From Agrococcus pavilionensis RW1 (GTDB lineage: Bacteria > Actinomycetota > Actinomycetes > Actinomycetales > Microbacteriaceae): a stretch of DNA of 52,122 nucleotides. The position numbers were made by a program, and so were the translations under genes. Shown here piece by piece: positions 30,680 to 39,396 of this stretch (positions are counted from its first letter, which is position 1; every line of letters starts with the position of its first letter). The notes under the pieces are model-generated. The model searched no databases, had not been told where the DNA came from, and saw only the letters and a list, made by a program, of their open reading frames with translations. The DNA lies in NCBI RefSeq assembly GCF_000400485.1, contig NZ_ASHR01000006.1, positions 1-52,122 on the forward strand, read 5' to 3'.

Positions 30680-31584
30680 CGGGCCGGCTCCAGCCGCGCC
30701 TCGCGCGCGCTCGTCGCGCGGGCGACGCTCGCGCCGAGCGCGGCTCGGGCGACGATCGCCGCCTTCTCGGCGCTCGGCACGCTGATGCGGCGCCGGGGCA
30801 GCTCGTCGGCGGGGGTCGCGCGGATGCGTCGGGCGAGCGCCGCGAAGAGGCCGTGCGCGGCGAGCACGGCCGGGCGCGCCTCGCGCGGCAGCAGCGGCAC
30901 GGTGTCGCGCGCGATGCGCAGCTCTCCCTCGAGCCGGTCGAGCACGCGGCCGACGGCCTCCTCGGTCGGATGCGCGGGATCGACGCCCGGCAGGTACGCG
31001 CGGCCCAGGCCGTCGGCGTCGGCGCCGATGTCGCGCAGGAAGTTCACCACCTGGAAGGCGGAGCCGAGGGCGCGGGCGCCGCGGTCGACGCGCCGCGCCT
31101 GGGCGTCGGGCAGCCGCCGGCCGCCGAGGAAGCAGCGCACGCACATGAGGCCCACGACCTCGGCGGAGCCGTAGACGTAGCTGCGCAGCTCGCGCTCGTC
31201 GCGGAACGCGACGGGCTCGAGATCGCGCCGCATCGCCGCGAAGAAGGGCGCGGTCTGGTCGGCCGTGATGCCGACCCGGCGGGCCGTCTCGGCGAAGGCG
31301 TGCACGACGAGGTCGGCGCTGAAGCCGGTCGCGACCGCGCGCTCCACCTCGCGCTCGAGGGCGTCGAGCACCTCGCGGCATGAGCGGGTGTCGAGGCCCG
31401 ACTCGGCGCCGGGCCCGTCGACGATCTCGTCGGCGACGCGCACGAGGGCGTAGACGCTCGCGATGTCGCCGCGCATGACGGGCGGCAGCAGCCGGCTCGC
31501 GAGCCCGAACGATGTCGAGTACGCCTCGATGACCGTCGCGCTCGCGCGCCGGGCGGTGCGCGTGTAGAGGTCGAGGCCCGTCAT
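30676..31584 (-). CDS. crtB: Phytoene synthase
   Basis: A 302-residue squalene/phytoene synthase. The two Asp-rich motifs are VRVADEIVDG (about residues 49-58) and NFLRDIGADADGLGRAYLP (about 180-200), which bind Mg-diphosphate. It condenses two geranylgeranyl diphosphates to phytoene. The start ATG overlaps the crtE stop (ATGA). Confidence 0.96.
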   Translation of the reverse strand: MTGLDLYTRTARRASATVIEAYSTSFGLASRLLPPVMRGDIASVYALVRVADEIVDGPGAESGLDTRSCREVLDALEREVERAVATGFSADLVVHAFAETARRVGITADQTAPFFAAMRRDLEPVAFRDERELRSYVYGSAEVVGLMCVRCFLGGRRLPDAQARRVDRGARALGSAFQVVNFLRDIGADADGLGRAYLPGVDPAHPTEEAVGRVLDRLEGELRIARDTVPLLPREARPAVLAAHGLFAALARRIRATPADELPRRRISVPSAEKAAIVARAALGASVARATSAREARLEPAR

Positions 31585-32600
31585 CGTCCCCGCTCCACGC
31601 AGCGCGCGAGGATCTGCAGCAGCTCGTCGCGCACCGACTGCTCGACCGGGGCGGCGACGAGCAGCGCGCGCACCTCGTCGCCCCCATCCGCGATGCGGCG
31701 CTCGACCTCGTCGAGCGCGCCGCTGCCGCGCATGACGTGCCGCACTCGCGCGGCGGCGCCCTCATCGGCACCCGGGTCGCCGTAGTGGCTCGCGACGCTC
31801 GCCCAGGCCGGATCGCGGCTCGCGAGCGCCGAGAGCAGGGTCGGCGCTCCGGCGCGGATGTCGCTCAGCGTGCTCTTGCCGGTGATCGCCTCGTCGCCGA
31901 AGACGCCGAGCACGTCGTCGCGCAGCTGGTAGACCACCCCCATCCGCAGGCCGATGTCGCCGAGCGCGGCGATCGCGGCATCGTCGCGGCCGCCGAGCAC
32001 GGCGCCGAGCTCGAGCGGAGCGCGGAAGGAGTAGTCGGCGGTCTTGCCCTCGAGGATGCGGTCGATCGCGGCGTGGTCGGGCGTCGCGCCGGCGAGCAGG
32101 ACGTCGTCGTGCTCGCCCTCGGCGGCGCGCACCATCGCTCGCGTGACGATCCCGAGCACGCGCGAGCGCAGCGCGCTGGGCGCGTCGAGCGACCCGAGCG
32201 AGGCGATCGCTCGCACGAGCAGCGCATCGCCCGTGACGATCGCGGCGGCGAGGCCGAGCCGCTCGGCCCGCGCCGGCGCGAGGCCGGCCTCGGCGGCGAG
32301 ATCGCGCGCCTCGCGCGCGACCGACGGCTCGCCGCGACGCTCCTCGTCGCCGTCGATGACGTCGTCGTGCACGAGCAGCGCCGCGTGCAGCAGCTCGATC
32401 GCCGCCGCGACGGCGACGACGGCGTCGCGATCGGCGCTGCGGCCGGCCGCAGCCATCACGAGTCGGGGGCGGAGCAGCTTGCCGCCGGCCGCGGCCCGGG
32501 CCGCCGCGGCCTGCACGGGGTGCGGACCTGTCGGCGCGGCGAGCTGCGCGATGCGCTGCTCGACCTCGGCGAGCAGCGTCGGCGCGTCGACGGCGGTCAC
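31581..32600 (-). CDS. crtE: Geranylgeranyl diphosphate synthase
   Basis: A 339-residue trans-prenyl diphosphate synthase. The first Asp-rich motif LLVHDDVIDGDEERRG (DDxxD) and second YQLRDDVLGVFGDE carry the Mg ligands, and GGKLLRPRLV provides diphosphate-binding Lys/Arg. It supplies GGPP for CrtB. The GTG start at 32600 overlaps the idi stop in a GTGA. GGPP is the known inducer ligand of CrtR-type MarR repressors in C. glutamicum, which may close a feedback loop with the adjacent MarR gene. Confidence 0.95.
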   Translation of the reverse strand: MTAVDAPTLLAEVEQRIAQLAAPTGPHPVQAAAARAAAGGKLLRPRLVMAAAGRSADRDAVVAVAAAIELLHAALLVHDDVIDGDEERRGEPSVAREARDLAAEAGLAPARAERLGLAAAIVTGDALLVRAIASLGSLDAPSALRSRVLGIVTRAMVRAAEGEHDDVLLAGATPDHAAIDRILEGKTADYSFRAPLELGAVLGGRDDAAIAALGDIGLRMGVVYQLRDDVLGVFGDEAITGKSTLSDIRAGAPTLLSALASRDPAWASVASHYGDPGADEGAAARVRHVMRGSGALDEVERRIADGGDEVRALLVAAPVEQSVRDELLQILARCVERGR

Positions 32601-33145
32601 GACGCACCCGCGAGCGCGTGGAGCTGCTCCGCCTGCAGCACGAGCCAGGGGCTGAACGCCCACGGCGTGGCGACGACGCTCGTGCGGAGGTCGTCGGGGT
32701 CGACCCACTGCCACTCGGCGACCTCGCTCGGCTCGGGTTCGAGCGGGCCCGCGATGCGGCCGACGAAGACGGGGCAGCGCTCGTGCTCCACGATGCCGCT
32801 CGCGTCGACCGCGCGGTACGCGAAGTCGGGCAGCACGAGCCGCAGGTCGCTCGCGCTCGTGCCGAGCTCCTGCTGCAAGCGCCGCTGCACGGCGTCCTCG
32901 AACGACTCCCCGGGCGCGGGGTGCCCGCAGCAGCTGTTCGTCCACACACCGGGCCACGCCTGCTTCTCGAGCGAGCGGCGCGTGATGAGGAGCCGGCCCT
33001 CGTCGTCGAGCAGGTAGCACGAGAACGCGAGGTGCAGAGGCGTCGAGTCGGTGTGCACCGTCGCCTTCGGAGCCGAGCCGATCGGCGTGCCGTCGTCATC
33101 GAGCAGCACGACCAGCTCTTCGTCGTTGAGCGGCGGGTTCTCCAT
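32597..33145 (-). CDS. idi: Isopentenyl-diphosphate delta-isomerase, type I
   Basis: A 182-residue Nudix-fold isomerase converting IPP to DMAPP. WTNSCCGHPAPGE holds the catalytic Cys and metal-binding His residues; EDAVQRRLQQELGT is the Nudix-like helix. The ATG at 33145 is chosen over an upstream ATG at 33178 because TACTCT (33157-33152) is six bases before it: leaderless. It opens the nine-gene carotenoid operon, and its promoter interlocks with that of the divergent MarR gene. Confidence 0.95.
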   Translation of the reverse strand: MENPPLNDEELVVLLDDDGTPIGSAPKATVHTDSTPLHLAFSCYLLDDEGRLLITRRSLEKQAWPGVWTNSCCGHPAPGESFEDAVQRRLQQELGTSASDLRLVLPDFAYRAVDASGIVEHERCPVFVGRIAGPLEPEPSEVAEWQWVDPDDLRTSVVATPWAFSPWLVLQAEQLHALAGAS

Positions 33146-33151
33146 GCCCCG

Positions 33152-33200
33152 AGAGTAGCAAACACTTAGCCATTGCAACTATGAGTTGTGGCAATAGAAT
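33152..33200. promoter_or_regulatory. Divergent idi / MarR promoter with palindromic operator
   Basis: Plus strand: -35 TTGCAA (33174-33179), 16 bp, -10 TAGAAT (33195-33200), six bases, ATG. Minus strand: -10 TACTCT (33157-33152) for idi, with the same TTGCAA as a possible -35. The perfect palindrome CAACT-ATG-AGTTG (33176-33188) lies in the middle, so a repressor bound there would block both genes. It resembles known CrtR-type MarR sites in size and placement. Confidence 0.75.
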
Positions 33201-33206
33201 GAGCGC

Positions 33207-33779
33207 ATGCCGCAGACGCCGAACGAGGGTCCGCACGAGCGCGAGATGCTCGATCCGCGCCGCTACGACGTGTCCTCGTCGTTGGTCTCCGAGTATGGCT
33301 TGAGCGACGGCGAGGTGGAAGAGGTCATCGACCTGTTCGACGCGCTGCGGGGCTGGCACAGCGCATCCGAGGCGCAGAGCGAGGCGAGCCGGCGCTACAT
33401 GAAGCTGAGCGAGAACGACATGCGCGCGATCCGCTTCATCATGGCGACGACCCGCGAGCAGCGCATCGTCACGTCGACGATGCTCGCCGAGCACCTGCGC
33501 ATCACGGGGCCCTCGGTGACGAAGATGCTCGACCGGCTCGAGCGCGGCGGCCACATCCGCCGTGAGCCGCACCCGACCGACCGCCGCGCGCTCTCGCTCT
33601 TCGTCTCCGAGAGCACGCAGCAGACCGCGAACTCGACGGTCGGGCGCTACCACCTGCGCCGCTTCCAGGTCGCGTGCGAGATGTCGAGCGCCGAGCGCCG
33701 CACGGTGACGGCGTTCCTCCGCCGGCTCGCGGAGGTGCCGCTCCTCGACCCCGGCGCCGAGGCGCCGCAGCCGGGCTAG
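33207..33779 (+). CDS. MarR-family regulator of the carotenoid operon (CrtR-like)
   Basis: A 190-residue winged-helix regulator: dimer helix VEEVIDLFDALRGWH, recognition region TMLAEHLRITGPSVTKMLDRLERGG, wing RREPHPTDRRALSL. It is divergent from idi across a 61-bp gap holding a palindrome, the same arrangement as crtR/crtE in corynebacteria, where the regulator represses carotenoid genes and is relieved by GGPP. The role here is inference from that. It starts leaderless. Its TAG stop shares CTAG with the stop of the converging helicase gene. Confidence 0.92.
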   Translation: MPQTPNEGPHEREMLDPRRYDVSSSLVSEYGLSDGEVEEVIDLFDALRGWHSASEAQSEASRRYMKLSENDMRAIRFIMATTREQRIVTSTMLAEHLRITGPSVTKMLDRLERGGHIRREPHPTDRRALSLFVSESTQQTANSTVGRYHLRRFQVACEMSSAERRTVTAFLRRLAEVPLLDPGAEAPQPG

Positions 33780-35179
33780 AACGGCAGCGGCCCGTCGGGC
33801 GCGAACGCCACCACGGCGCGGTCGCGGCCGTCCTCCTCAGCCGCCGTCTCGGCGGGCTCGGCACCGGCGGCCGGGGCCTCGCGCAGGTCGGTCGCGGCCG
33901 CTCGAGCCGCGTCGCGAGCGCGCACCTCGTGGATGAACCGGCGCACGCGCTGGTCGACGATGATGTCGCCCGGTCGCAGCGGCCGCGAGAGGTAGAGGCC
34001 CTCGAGCGAGGTCAGGCGCGAGAGCGCGACGTAGGTCTGGCCGGGCGCGAAGGCGCGCGAGCCGAGGTCGACGACCGCCTCGTCGAAGGTCTTGCCCTGC
34101 GCCTTGTGGATCGTGACCGCCCATGCGAGCCGCAGCGGGAACTGCGTGAACTCGGCGACGACGTCGCGCTTGATCTCCTTCGTCGTCGGCGAGTAGGAGT
34201 AGCGGTACTGCTCCCACACCGCCGGCTCGACCTCGTGCTGCTCGCCGTCGACCTCGACCCACACGGTGCCGCCGATGTCGACGACCTTGCCGAGCGATCC
34301 GTTGACCCATCGCCCCTCGGCGTCGTTGCGCAGGAACATCACCTGCGCGCCGAGCTTGAGCTGCAGCTCGACGTCGGCCGGGTACTGGCGGCCGCCGTAG
34401 TCCCCCGAGACCTCCGCGACAGCCGTCTTCGACTTCCCGGGCAGCTGCGCGAGCGCGCGGCCGTTGATGCGCGTGACGGTGTCGTTGCGGCTCGCGAGCG
34501 TCAGCACGTCGTCGGCGGGCTTGCGGGCGCCCGCGTCGTTGAGCAGCTGCGCGATCTCGGCGGTGACGGTGCCGTGCCGCACCGCGTTGAGCGCCATCTT
34601 GAACTCGAGGTCGGTCTGGCGGTGGATGTGCACGAGCTCGACGACCTCGAGCTCCGCCTCCTCGCACCACACGCGGGCGTCGAAGAACCACATCGATTCG
34701 TAGTGGTCGGCGAAGTAGGCGCGCTCCTCGGCGTCCCCCGGCACGGGCGCGAGCTGGTACGGATCGCCGAACATGACGACCTGCACCCCGCCGAACGGCA
34801 CCGAGCGCACACCGCGAGCCTGCCGCAGCGACCGGTCGATCGCATCCATCAGGTCGGCGTTCACCATCGAGATCTCGTCGATCACGAGCAGGTCGAGCGA
34901 GTTCAGCATCTGCTTGAGCTCGGTGCGCTGCCGCAGGGGCGCATCCGCGATCACGCCGAGCGGCAGCTTCAGGAGCGAGTGGATCGTCTGCCCGCCGACG
35001 TTGAGCGCCGCGACGCCCGTCGGCGCGCACACGATGATCTGCTTGCGCGAGTGCTCGGTGAGGTGGCGCAGCAGGGTCGACTTGCCGGTGCCCGCGCGGC
35101 CGGTGATGAACAGGTGCCCGTCGCCGTCCTCGATGCGCCGGAAGATCGCCAGCTGCTCGGGGGTCAGCTCGACGTCCAT
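33776..35179 (-). CDS. PIF1-like superfamily 1 helicase
   Basis: A 467-residue SF1B helicase. Motif I is FITGRAGTGKSTLL (about residues 24-37), motif II LLVIDEISMVNADL, motif III FGDPYQLAPVP, and the C-terminal part has WAVTIHKAQGKTFDEAVVDLG and TYVALSRLTSLEGL (UvrD_C_2 / motifs V-VI). Such bacterial PIF1/RecD-like helicases resolve DNA secondary structure. The ATG at 35179 gives the family start. The C-terminal 50 residues are Ala/Glu-rich and variable. Confidence 0.9.
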   Translation of the reverse strand: MDVELTPEQLAIFRRIEDGDGHLFITGRAGTGKSTLLRHLTEHSRKQIIVCAPTGVAALNVGGQTIHSLLKLPLGVIADAPLRQRTELKQMLNSLDLLVIDEISMVNADLMDAIDRSLRQARGVRSVPFGGVQVVMFGDPYQLAPVPGDAEERAYFADHYESMWFFDARVWCEEAELEVVELVHIHRQTDLEFKMALNAVRHGTVTAEIAQLLNDAGARKPADDVLTLASRNDTVTRINGRALAQLPGKSKTAVAEVSGDYGGRQYPADVELQLKLGAQVMFLRNDAEGRWVNGSLGKVVDIGGTVWVEVDGEQHEVEPAVWEQYRYSYSPTTKEIKRDVVAEFTQFPLRLAWAVTIHKAQGKTFDEAVVDLGSRAFAPGQTYVALSRLTSLEGLYLSRPLRPGDIIVDQRVRRFIHEVRARDAARAAATDLREAPAAGAEPAETAAEEDGRDRAVVAFAPDGPLPF

Positions 35180-35354
35180 CCCTCCATCCTCCCGCACCGG
35201 CGGCGCAACCGGGCCTGCACGCGCGGGCAGCTGTTGATGCGCCACGCCGTGGAACAGCGGGCCGCGACGCGCTGTTACCCACTGTGACGCCGCATCCGCA
35301 CACCGTGCGCTCGCGTGCGCCATCATGGATGCCGACGGAAGAAGGGGGATGCGC

Positions 35355-36167
35355 ATGTGCCGATTGCTCGCGCACGTCTCCCCCACCCCTGTCACGACGC
35401 AGAGCGTGCTCGGCGACGCGAGCTGCCACGAGTGGCAGCGCCTCGGGCGGCTGCACACCGACGGCTGGGGCACCGCGTGGCTCGACGGCGGCGAGGTGCG
35501 CCGCTACCGCGATGCGCGTCGCGGGCTCGACAACCCCGACCTCACCGATGCGCTCGGCGACACGCCCTCGCGCGCTCGGCTCACGCACCTGCGGCTCGCG
35601 ACCGAGGGCTTCGCGACCCGCGTGCAGAACACGCACCCGTTCCGGGTCGGCGACATCGCGCTCGCGCACAACGGCTCGGTCGTGCCCTTCGCGCCGCTGC
35701 GGGCCAAGGTGACGGATGCGGAGCTCGAGCGGGTGGGCGGCGAGACCGACACCGCGGTGGTCTTCGCGCTCATCCTGCGGCAGGTCGACGTCGGCGTGCC
35801 GCTCTTCGACGCCGTGACGTCGACGGTCTCGCAGCTGCGGGAGGAGTTCCCGACGTCGGCCCTCAACCTGCTCGTGCTGAGCCCGGACGAGCTCATCGCG
35901 GTGCACGCGAACCAGGGCGCGCCGATCCCGCTCGAGCTCTTCGAGGAGTCGGGCCTCGGCGACGACCTGCCGGTCGACCACGTCGACCACTACTACCAGC
36001 TGTCGTGGCGGCGCTCGGAGGACGGCGCGATCGCGGTGACCTCGAGCGGGCTCACGGGCGACGGCTGGAACCGCATGCGGCCCGAGACGGCCGTGCGCAT
36101 CGACCTCTCGACGCTGCACGTCGAGCGCCGCGAGCTGCGCGAAGTCGCCGCGGCCCACGTCGCCTGA
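35355..36167 (+). CDS. Class II glutamine amidotransferase (EgtC/YafJ-like)
   Basis: A 270-residue Ntn-hydrolase. The start at 35355 is set so that the catalytic Cys is residue 2 (MCRLLAHVS), as required for this family; GAAGAAGGGGG lies 8 nt upstream. Ntn features are HTDGWGTAWL, LAHNGSV and ETDTAVVFAL. Close families are EgtC (ergothioneine pathway) and YafJ; no other ergothioneine genes are in the window, so the substrate is open. It is a single-gene unit. Confidence 0.85.
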   Translation: MCRLLAHVSPTPVTTQSVLGDASCHEWQRLGRLHTDGWGTAWLDGGEVRRYRDARRGLDNPDLTDALGDTPSRARLTHLRLATEGFATRVQNTHPFRVGDIALAHNGSVVPFAPLRAKVTDAELERVGGETDTAVVFALILRQVDVGVPLFDAVTSTVSQLREEFPTSALNLLVLSPDELIAVHANQGAPIPLELFEESGLGDDLPVDHVDHYYQLSWRRSEDGAIAVTSSGLTGDGWNRMRPETAVRIDLSTLHVERRELREVAAAHVA

Positions 36168-36222
36168 CGCTGCCCCCGCTCCTGCGGCGACCGCGCCCGG
36201 CGTCGAGCGGCGCGACTTGAAG

Positions 36223-36285
36223 CGGAGCCGATCCCGGCGCGCGGACCCGAGATCTCGGCTCCCGATCCCGAAACGGGGTCCGGAT
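36223..36285. repeat. Cluster of nested palindromes between converging genes
   Basis: The 129-bp gap 36168-36296 has no gene. It holds CCGAGATCTCGG (36247-36258, a perfect 12-mer palindrome), CCCG-AAA-CGGG (36267-36277) and GGAGCCGA paired with TCGGCTCC further on. Several alternative hairpins can form; this may be a bidirectional terminator. Confidence 0.5.
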
Positions 36286-36296
36286 CGCGAAGCGCG

Positions 36297-36515
36297 CTAG
36301 CGGCGGCCGAAGATCGCCAGGGCGATGCCCCCGACGATGAGCACGGCGACGCCTGCCGCCGCGGCGATCCAGGGCGTCGGGTCCTCGTTGTAGGAGTCCT
36401 GCGCCCGGCCGACGACGCGGTCGGCGACCTTCTTGGGGTTGACCCGGTCCTCGATCTCGTTGAGGTGCTGGCGCAGCTGCTCGCGCTGGCGATCGATCTC
36501 GCGCTGCTCGGTCAT
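36297..36515 (-). CDS. DUF3618 membrane protein
   Basis: A 72-residue protein: a charged helix REIDRQREQLRQHLNEIEDRVNP, a linker with VADRVVGRAQDSYNEDPTPW, and one C-terminal membrane helix (about 48-68) ending FGRR. This matches DUF3618. It is the third gene of an ATGA-linked trio with the Holin-X-like and YtxH-like proteins, a stress-associated envelope set of actinobacteria with no defined mechanism. Confidence 0.82.
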   Translation of the reverse strand: MTEQREIDRQREQLRQHLNEIEDRVNPKKVADRVVGRAQDSYNEDPTPWIAAAAGVAVLIVGGIALAIFGRR

Positions 36516-36991
36516 CGCACGTCCCCCTCGACCCTCGTCGCTCCGCTCGCGCCCGTCGTCCGCGCCGCGGTCGGCAGGTCGTCGAGCGGGTCGGTGCCGT
36601 CGGCCGCGTGCCCGAGGCCTCGCACCATGTTCACGTCGTCCTTGATGCTGTCGACGGCCTGGAGGTCGCCAAAGTCCTTGTTCTTCTTGATGAGCTGGAT
36701 CCCCACGAGCGCGAGGATCGCCAGGATCACGAGCAGCACGGCCGAGACGATGAGCGCCGAGAGCCACGGCGCGAACGCCTCGTTGAGGCCCTGGTAGCCC
36801 GCGTAGAGCAGCCAGCTGAACAGGAAGATGGCCACGACGCCGGCCGCCGCGAGCAGCGCTCCGCCGACCCCGACGCCCTTCGCCTTCTCGGAGAGCTCCT
36901 CCTTGAGGTGCCGCACCTCCGCCTTGGCGAGGTCGACGATCATCTGCGGCGTCTCCGCCAGGAGATCGCCGAGCGACTTGCGCGGCGTCAT
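36512..36991 (-). CDS. Actinobacterial Holin-X-like membrane protein
   Basis: A 159-residue protein with an amphipathic N-terminal helix (LLAETPQMIVDLAKAEVRHLKEELSEKAK) and two membrane helices (about 41-66 and 75-100), as in the phage holin family 3 superfamily / Actinobacterial Holin-X. Despite the name these are chromosomal envelope proteins, and no phage gene is near. It has ATGA overlaps on both sides. The C-terminal 50 residues are soluble and variable. Confidence 0.82.
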   Translation of the reverse strand: MTPRKSLGDLLAETPQMIVDLAKAEVRHLKEELSEKAKGVGVGGALLAAAGVVAIFLFSWLLYAGYQGLNEAFAPWLSALIVSAVLLVILAILALVGIQLIKKNKDFGDLQAVDSIKDDVNMVRGLGHAADGTDPLDDLPTAARTTGASGATRVEGDVR

Positions 36992-37290
36992 GACACGTCC
37001 TCGGGGCGCGCGATCTCGGTCGTGCCGCCGTTGCCGCGGCCGCCCTTGCCCTTGCCGCCCTTCGAGACCTTGCTCATCGCGTCGCCCGCGACGCCCTTGG
37101 CCTGCTCGACGAGCTTCGGCGCCTGCGTCTCGACCAGGTGCTGCACCTCGTGGCGCTGCTTCTTGACCGTCGGGTTGTTCCAGACCTTGTCGGCCGCGCT
37201 GGCGATCTGCTCGTAGCGCTGGCGACCGGCCTTCGCGCCGAGCACGTACCCGGCCCCGAAGCCGATGACGAGAAGGATCCTGCCGCGCAT
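36988..37290 (-). CDS. YtxH-like small membrane protein
   Basis: A 100-residue protein. One N-terminal membrane helix (RILLVIGFGAGYVLGAKAG) is followed by RQRYEQIASAADKVWNNP, the YtxH-like Gly-x-Lys-x-Gly-Arg-x-Arg-Tyr pattern, then a coiled segment and a Gly/Lys-rich tail. It starts the trio; a good Shine-Dalgarno (GGCAGGAG) is upstream. Confidence 0.8.
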   Translation of the reverse strand: MRGRILLVIGFGAGYVLGAKAGRQRYEQIASAADKVWNNPTVKKQRHEVQHLVETQAPKLVEQAKGVAGDAMSKVSKGGKGKGGRGNGGTTEIARPEDVS

Positions 37291-37419
37291 GTTCGCTCCT
37301 GCCGTTGGGGGGTGCCAGCCGTGCTGGCCTCGTGCCTGTTCACGATACCCAGCAACGCCGGGTCCGCGCTCCCAGGTTCCGCTCGGGCGACGCGAAGGAA
37401 GTCCCGCGTCGCCGCCCGC

Positions 37420-39360
37420 TCACCAGATGGTGACGCGGGCCTCCGGGTCGAGCCACAGGCCGTCGCCGGGCTGCACGTCGAAGGCCTCGACGAACGCATC
37501 CAGGTTCTTCACCACCTGGTTCGTGCGGTGCTCGTTCGGCGAGTGCGGATCGATCGACACGAGTCGCACGGCCTCCTCCGGGCGGATCTTGATCTGCCAC
37601 GCCTGCGCCCACGAGAGGAAGAAGCGCTGCGCACCCGTGAGCCCGTCGATGACGGGTGGCTCCTCGCCCGCGAGCGAGTGGAGGTAGGCGCGCCAGGCGA
37701 TGCCGAGGCCGCCGAGGTCGCCGATGTTCTCGCCGATCGTGAGCGCGCCGTTCACCTTGTGGCCTGGCGCCGCGACGGGCTCGAGCGCGTCGTACTGCGC
37801 GATGAGCGAGCCGGTGCGCAGCTCGAAGGCCTTGCGGTCGTCGTCCGTCCACCAGTCGATCAAGCGGCCGTCGCCGTCGTACTTCGAGCCCTGGTCGTCG
37901 AAGCCGTGCCCGATCTCGTGCCCGATGACCGCGCCGATCGCGCCGTAGTTCGCCGCCGCATCCCGCCCCGCGTCGAAGAACGGCGGCTGCAGGATCGCGG
38001 CGGGGAAGACGATCTCGTTGAAGCCCGGGTTGTAGTAGGCGTTGACCGTCTGCGGGTTCATGAACCACTCGTCGCGATCGATCGGCTTGCCGATCTTCGC
38101 GAGCTCGCGGTCGTGCTCGAAGCGCGTCGCCGCCTGCACGTTCGCGACGAGGTCGTCGCCGATCTCGAGCGCGGAGTAGTCGCGCCACTTCGCCGGGTAG
38201 CCGATCTTGGGCGTGAACTTCTCGAGCTTCTCGATCGCGCGGCGGCGCGTGTCCTCGCCCATCCACTCGAGGCCCTCGATCGACTCGCGGTAGGCGATCA
38301 CGAGGTGCTCGATGAGCACGTCCATCGCGGCCTTCGCCTCCGGCGGGTAGTGCCGCTCGACGTAGATCCTGCCGACCGCGTCGCCGAGCAGGCCCTCGAC
38401 GAGCGAGACGCCGCGCTTCCAGCGCTCGCGCTGCTCGGGCGCACCCGTGAGCGTGCGGCCGTAGAAGTCGAACTGGTCCTTCGAGATCTCGGTCGTCAGG
38501 TAGCTCGCGAACGAGCGCAGGATGCCCATGCGCAGCCACGTGCGCCACTCCGGCAGCCGCTCGTCGACGAGCATCGACTCGAGCCCCTCGAAGAAGCTCG
38601 GCTGCCGCACGACCGCCTCCTCGAACGCGCCGTCGGGCGCGTGGACGGCCCGCAGCCATGGCCGCAGGCGCTCGTAGCGCTCGACCGGGCGCTGCAGGTT
38701 GTAGGTCTTCTCGTCGTCGCGGGACGCGACGCGGTCCCAGTGGTGGGATGCGAGCTCGGTCTCGAGCGCGAAGACGGCGGCCGCGTCGGCGTCGGCCTGG
38801 GCAGCGCCGAGGTGGCCGAACATCGTCGTCAGGTGGGCGAGGTAGGCCTCGCGCACCTCGGCGAAGGACTCCTCGCGGTAGTACGACTCGTCGGGCATGC
38901 CGAGGCCGCCCTGGTTCATGTGCACGAGGTAGCGCGTGGGGTCGCCCGGGTCGGTGTCGACCCACACGCCCGTGAACCCCGGGCCGCCGATCGACTCGAG
39001 CTCGCCGAGCAGCGCGAGCAGCTCGTCGATGCTCGAGACGGCCTCCGCGCGCTCGAGCAGCGGCCGGATGGGCTCGATGCCCTTCGCGTCAGCGGCCTGC
39101 TCGTCGAGGAAGGAGGCGTAGAGGTCGCCGACCTTGCGGGCGTCGGTGCCCGGCTCGGCGTCCTGCATCTCGATCACGATCTCGCGCACCGCGGCCTCCG
39201 CCTCCTCGGCGAGCACCGCGAACGAGCCCCAGCGGGCCTTGTCGGCCGGGATCTCGGTGCGCTCGAGCCAGCGCGAGTGGACGTGCATGAACAGGTCGTC
39301 CTGCGGCCGGACCTCGTCGTTGAAGTCGTCGACGGGCAGGCCAGAGGGCAGGGTCGTCAT
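37420..39360 (-). CDS. M13 family metallopeptidase (PepO-like)
   Basis: A 646-residue neprilysin-type zinc endopeptidase. The zinc motif is VIGHEIGHGFDDQGSKYDGDG (HExxH; the third ligand Glu lies in TIGENIGDLGGLGIAW), and NAYYNPGFNEIVFPAAIL precedes it as the substrate-binding NAxY(Y/F)-like motif. No signal peptide or anchor is present, so it is cytosolic, like bacterial PepO, and degrades small peptides. Leaderless start: TAGGCT then seven bases then ATG. Confidence 0.95.
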   Translation of the reverse strand: MTTLPSGLPVDDFNDEVRPQDDLFMHVHSRWLERTEIPADKARWGSFAVLAEEAEAAVREIVIEMQDAEPGTDARKVGDLYASFLDEQAADAKGIEPIRPLLERAEAVSSIDELLALLGELESIGGPGFTGVWVDTDPGDPTRYLVHMNQGGLGMPDESYYREESFAEVREAYLAHLTTMFGHLGAAQADADAAAVFALETELASHHWDRVASRDDEKTYNLQRPVERYERLRPWLRAVHAPDGAFEEAVVRQPSFFEGLESMLVDERLPEWRTWLRMGILRSFASYLTTEISKDQFDFYGRTLTGAPEQRERWKRGVSLVEGLLGDAVGRIYVERHYPPEAKAAMDVLIEHLVIAYRESIEGLEWMGEDTRRRAIEKLEKFTPKIGYPAKWRDYSALEIGDDLVANVQAATRFEHDRELAKIGKPIDRDEWFMNPQTVNAYYNPGFNEIVFPAAILQPPFFDAGRDAAANYGAIGAVIGHEIGHGFDDQGSKYDGDGRLIDWWTDDDRKAFELRTGSLIAQYDALEPVAAPGHKVNGALTIGENIGDLGGLGIAWRAYLHSLAGEEPPVIDGLTGAQRFFLSWAQAWQIKIRPEEAVRLVSIDPHSPNEHRTNQVVKNLDAFVEAFDVQPGDGLWLDPEARVTIW

Positions 39361-39396
39361 GCGCCCCAGCCTATTGGCGCGCTCGACGCCCGGCGC

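Noticed and set aside
36512-36991. Prophage remnant, because of the holin-like protein
   Set aside because: The Holin-X family is chromosomal in actinobacteria and sits in its usual trio with DUF3618 and YtxH-like genes; no phage structural or lysis genes are near.
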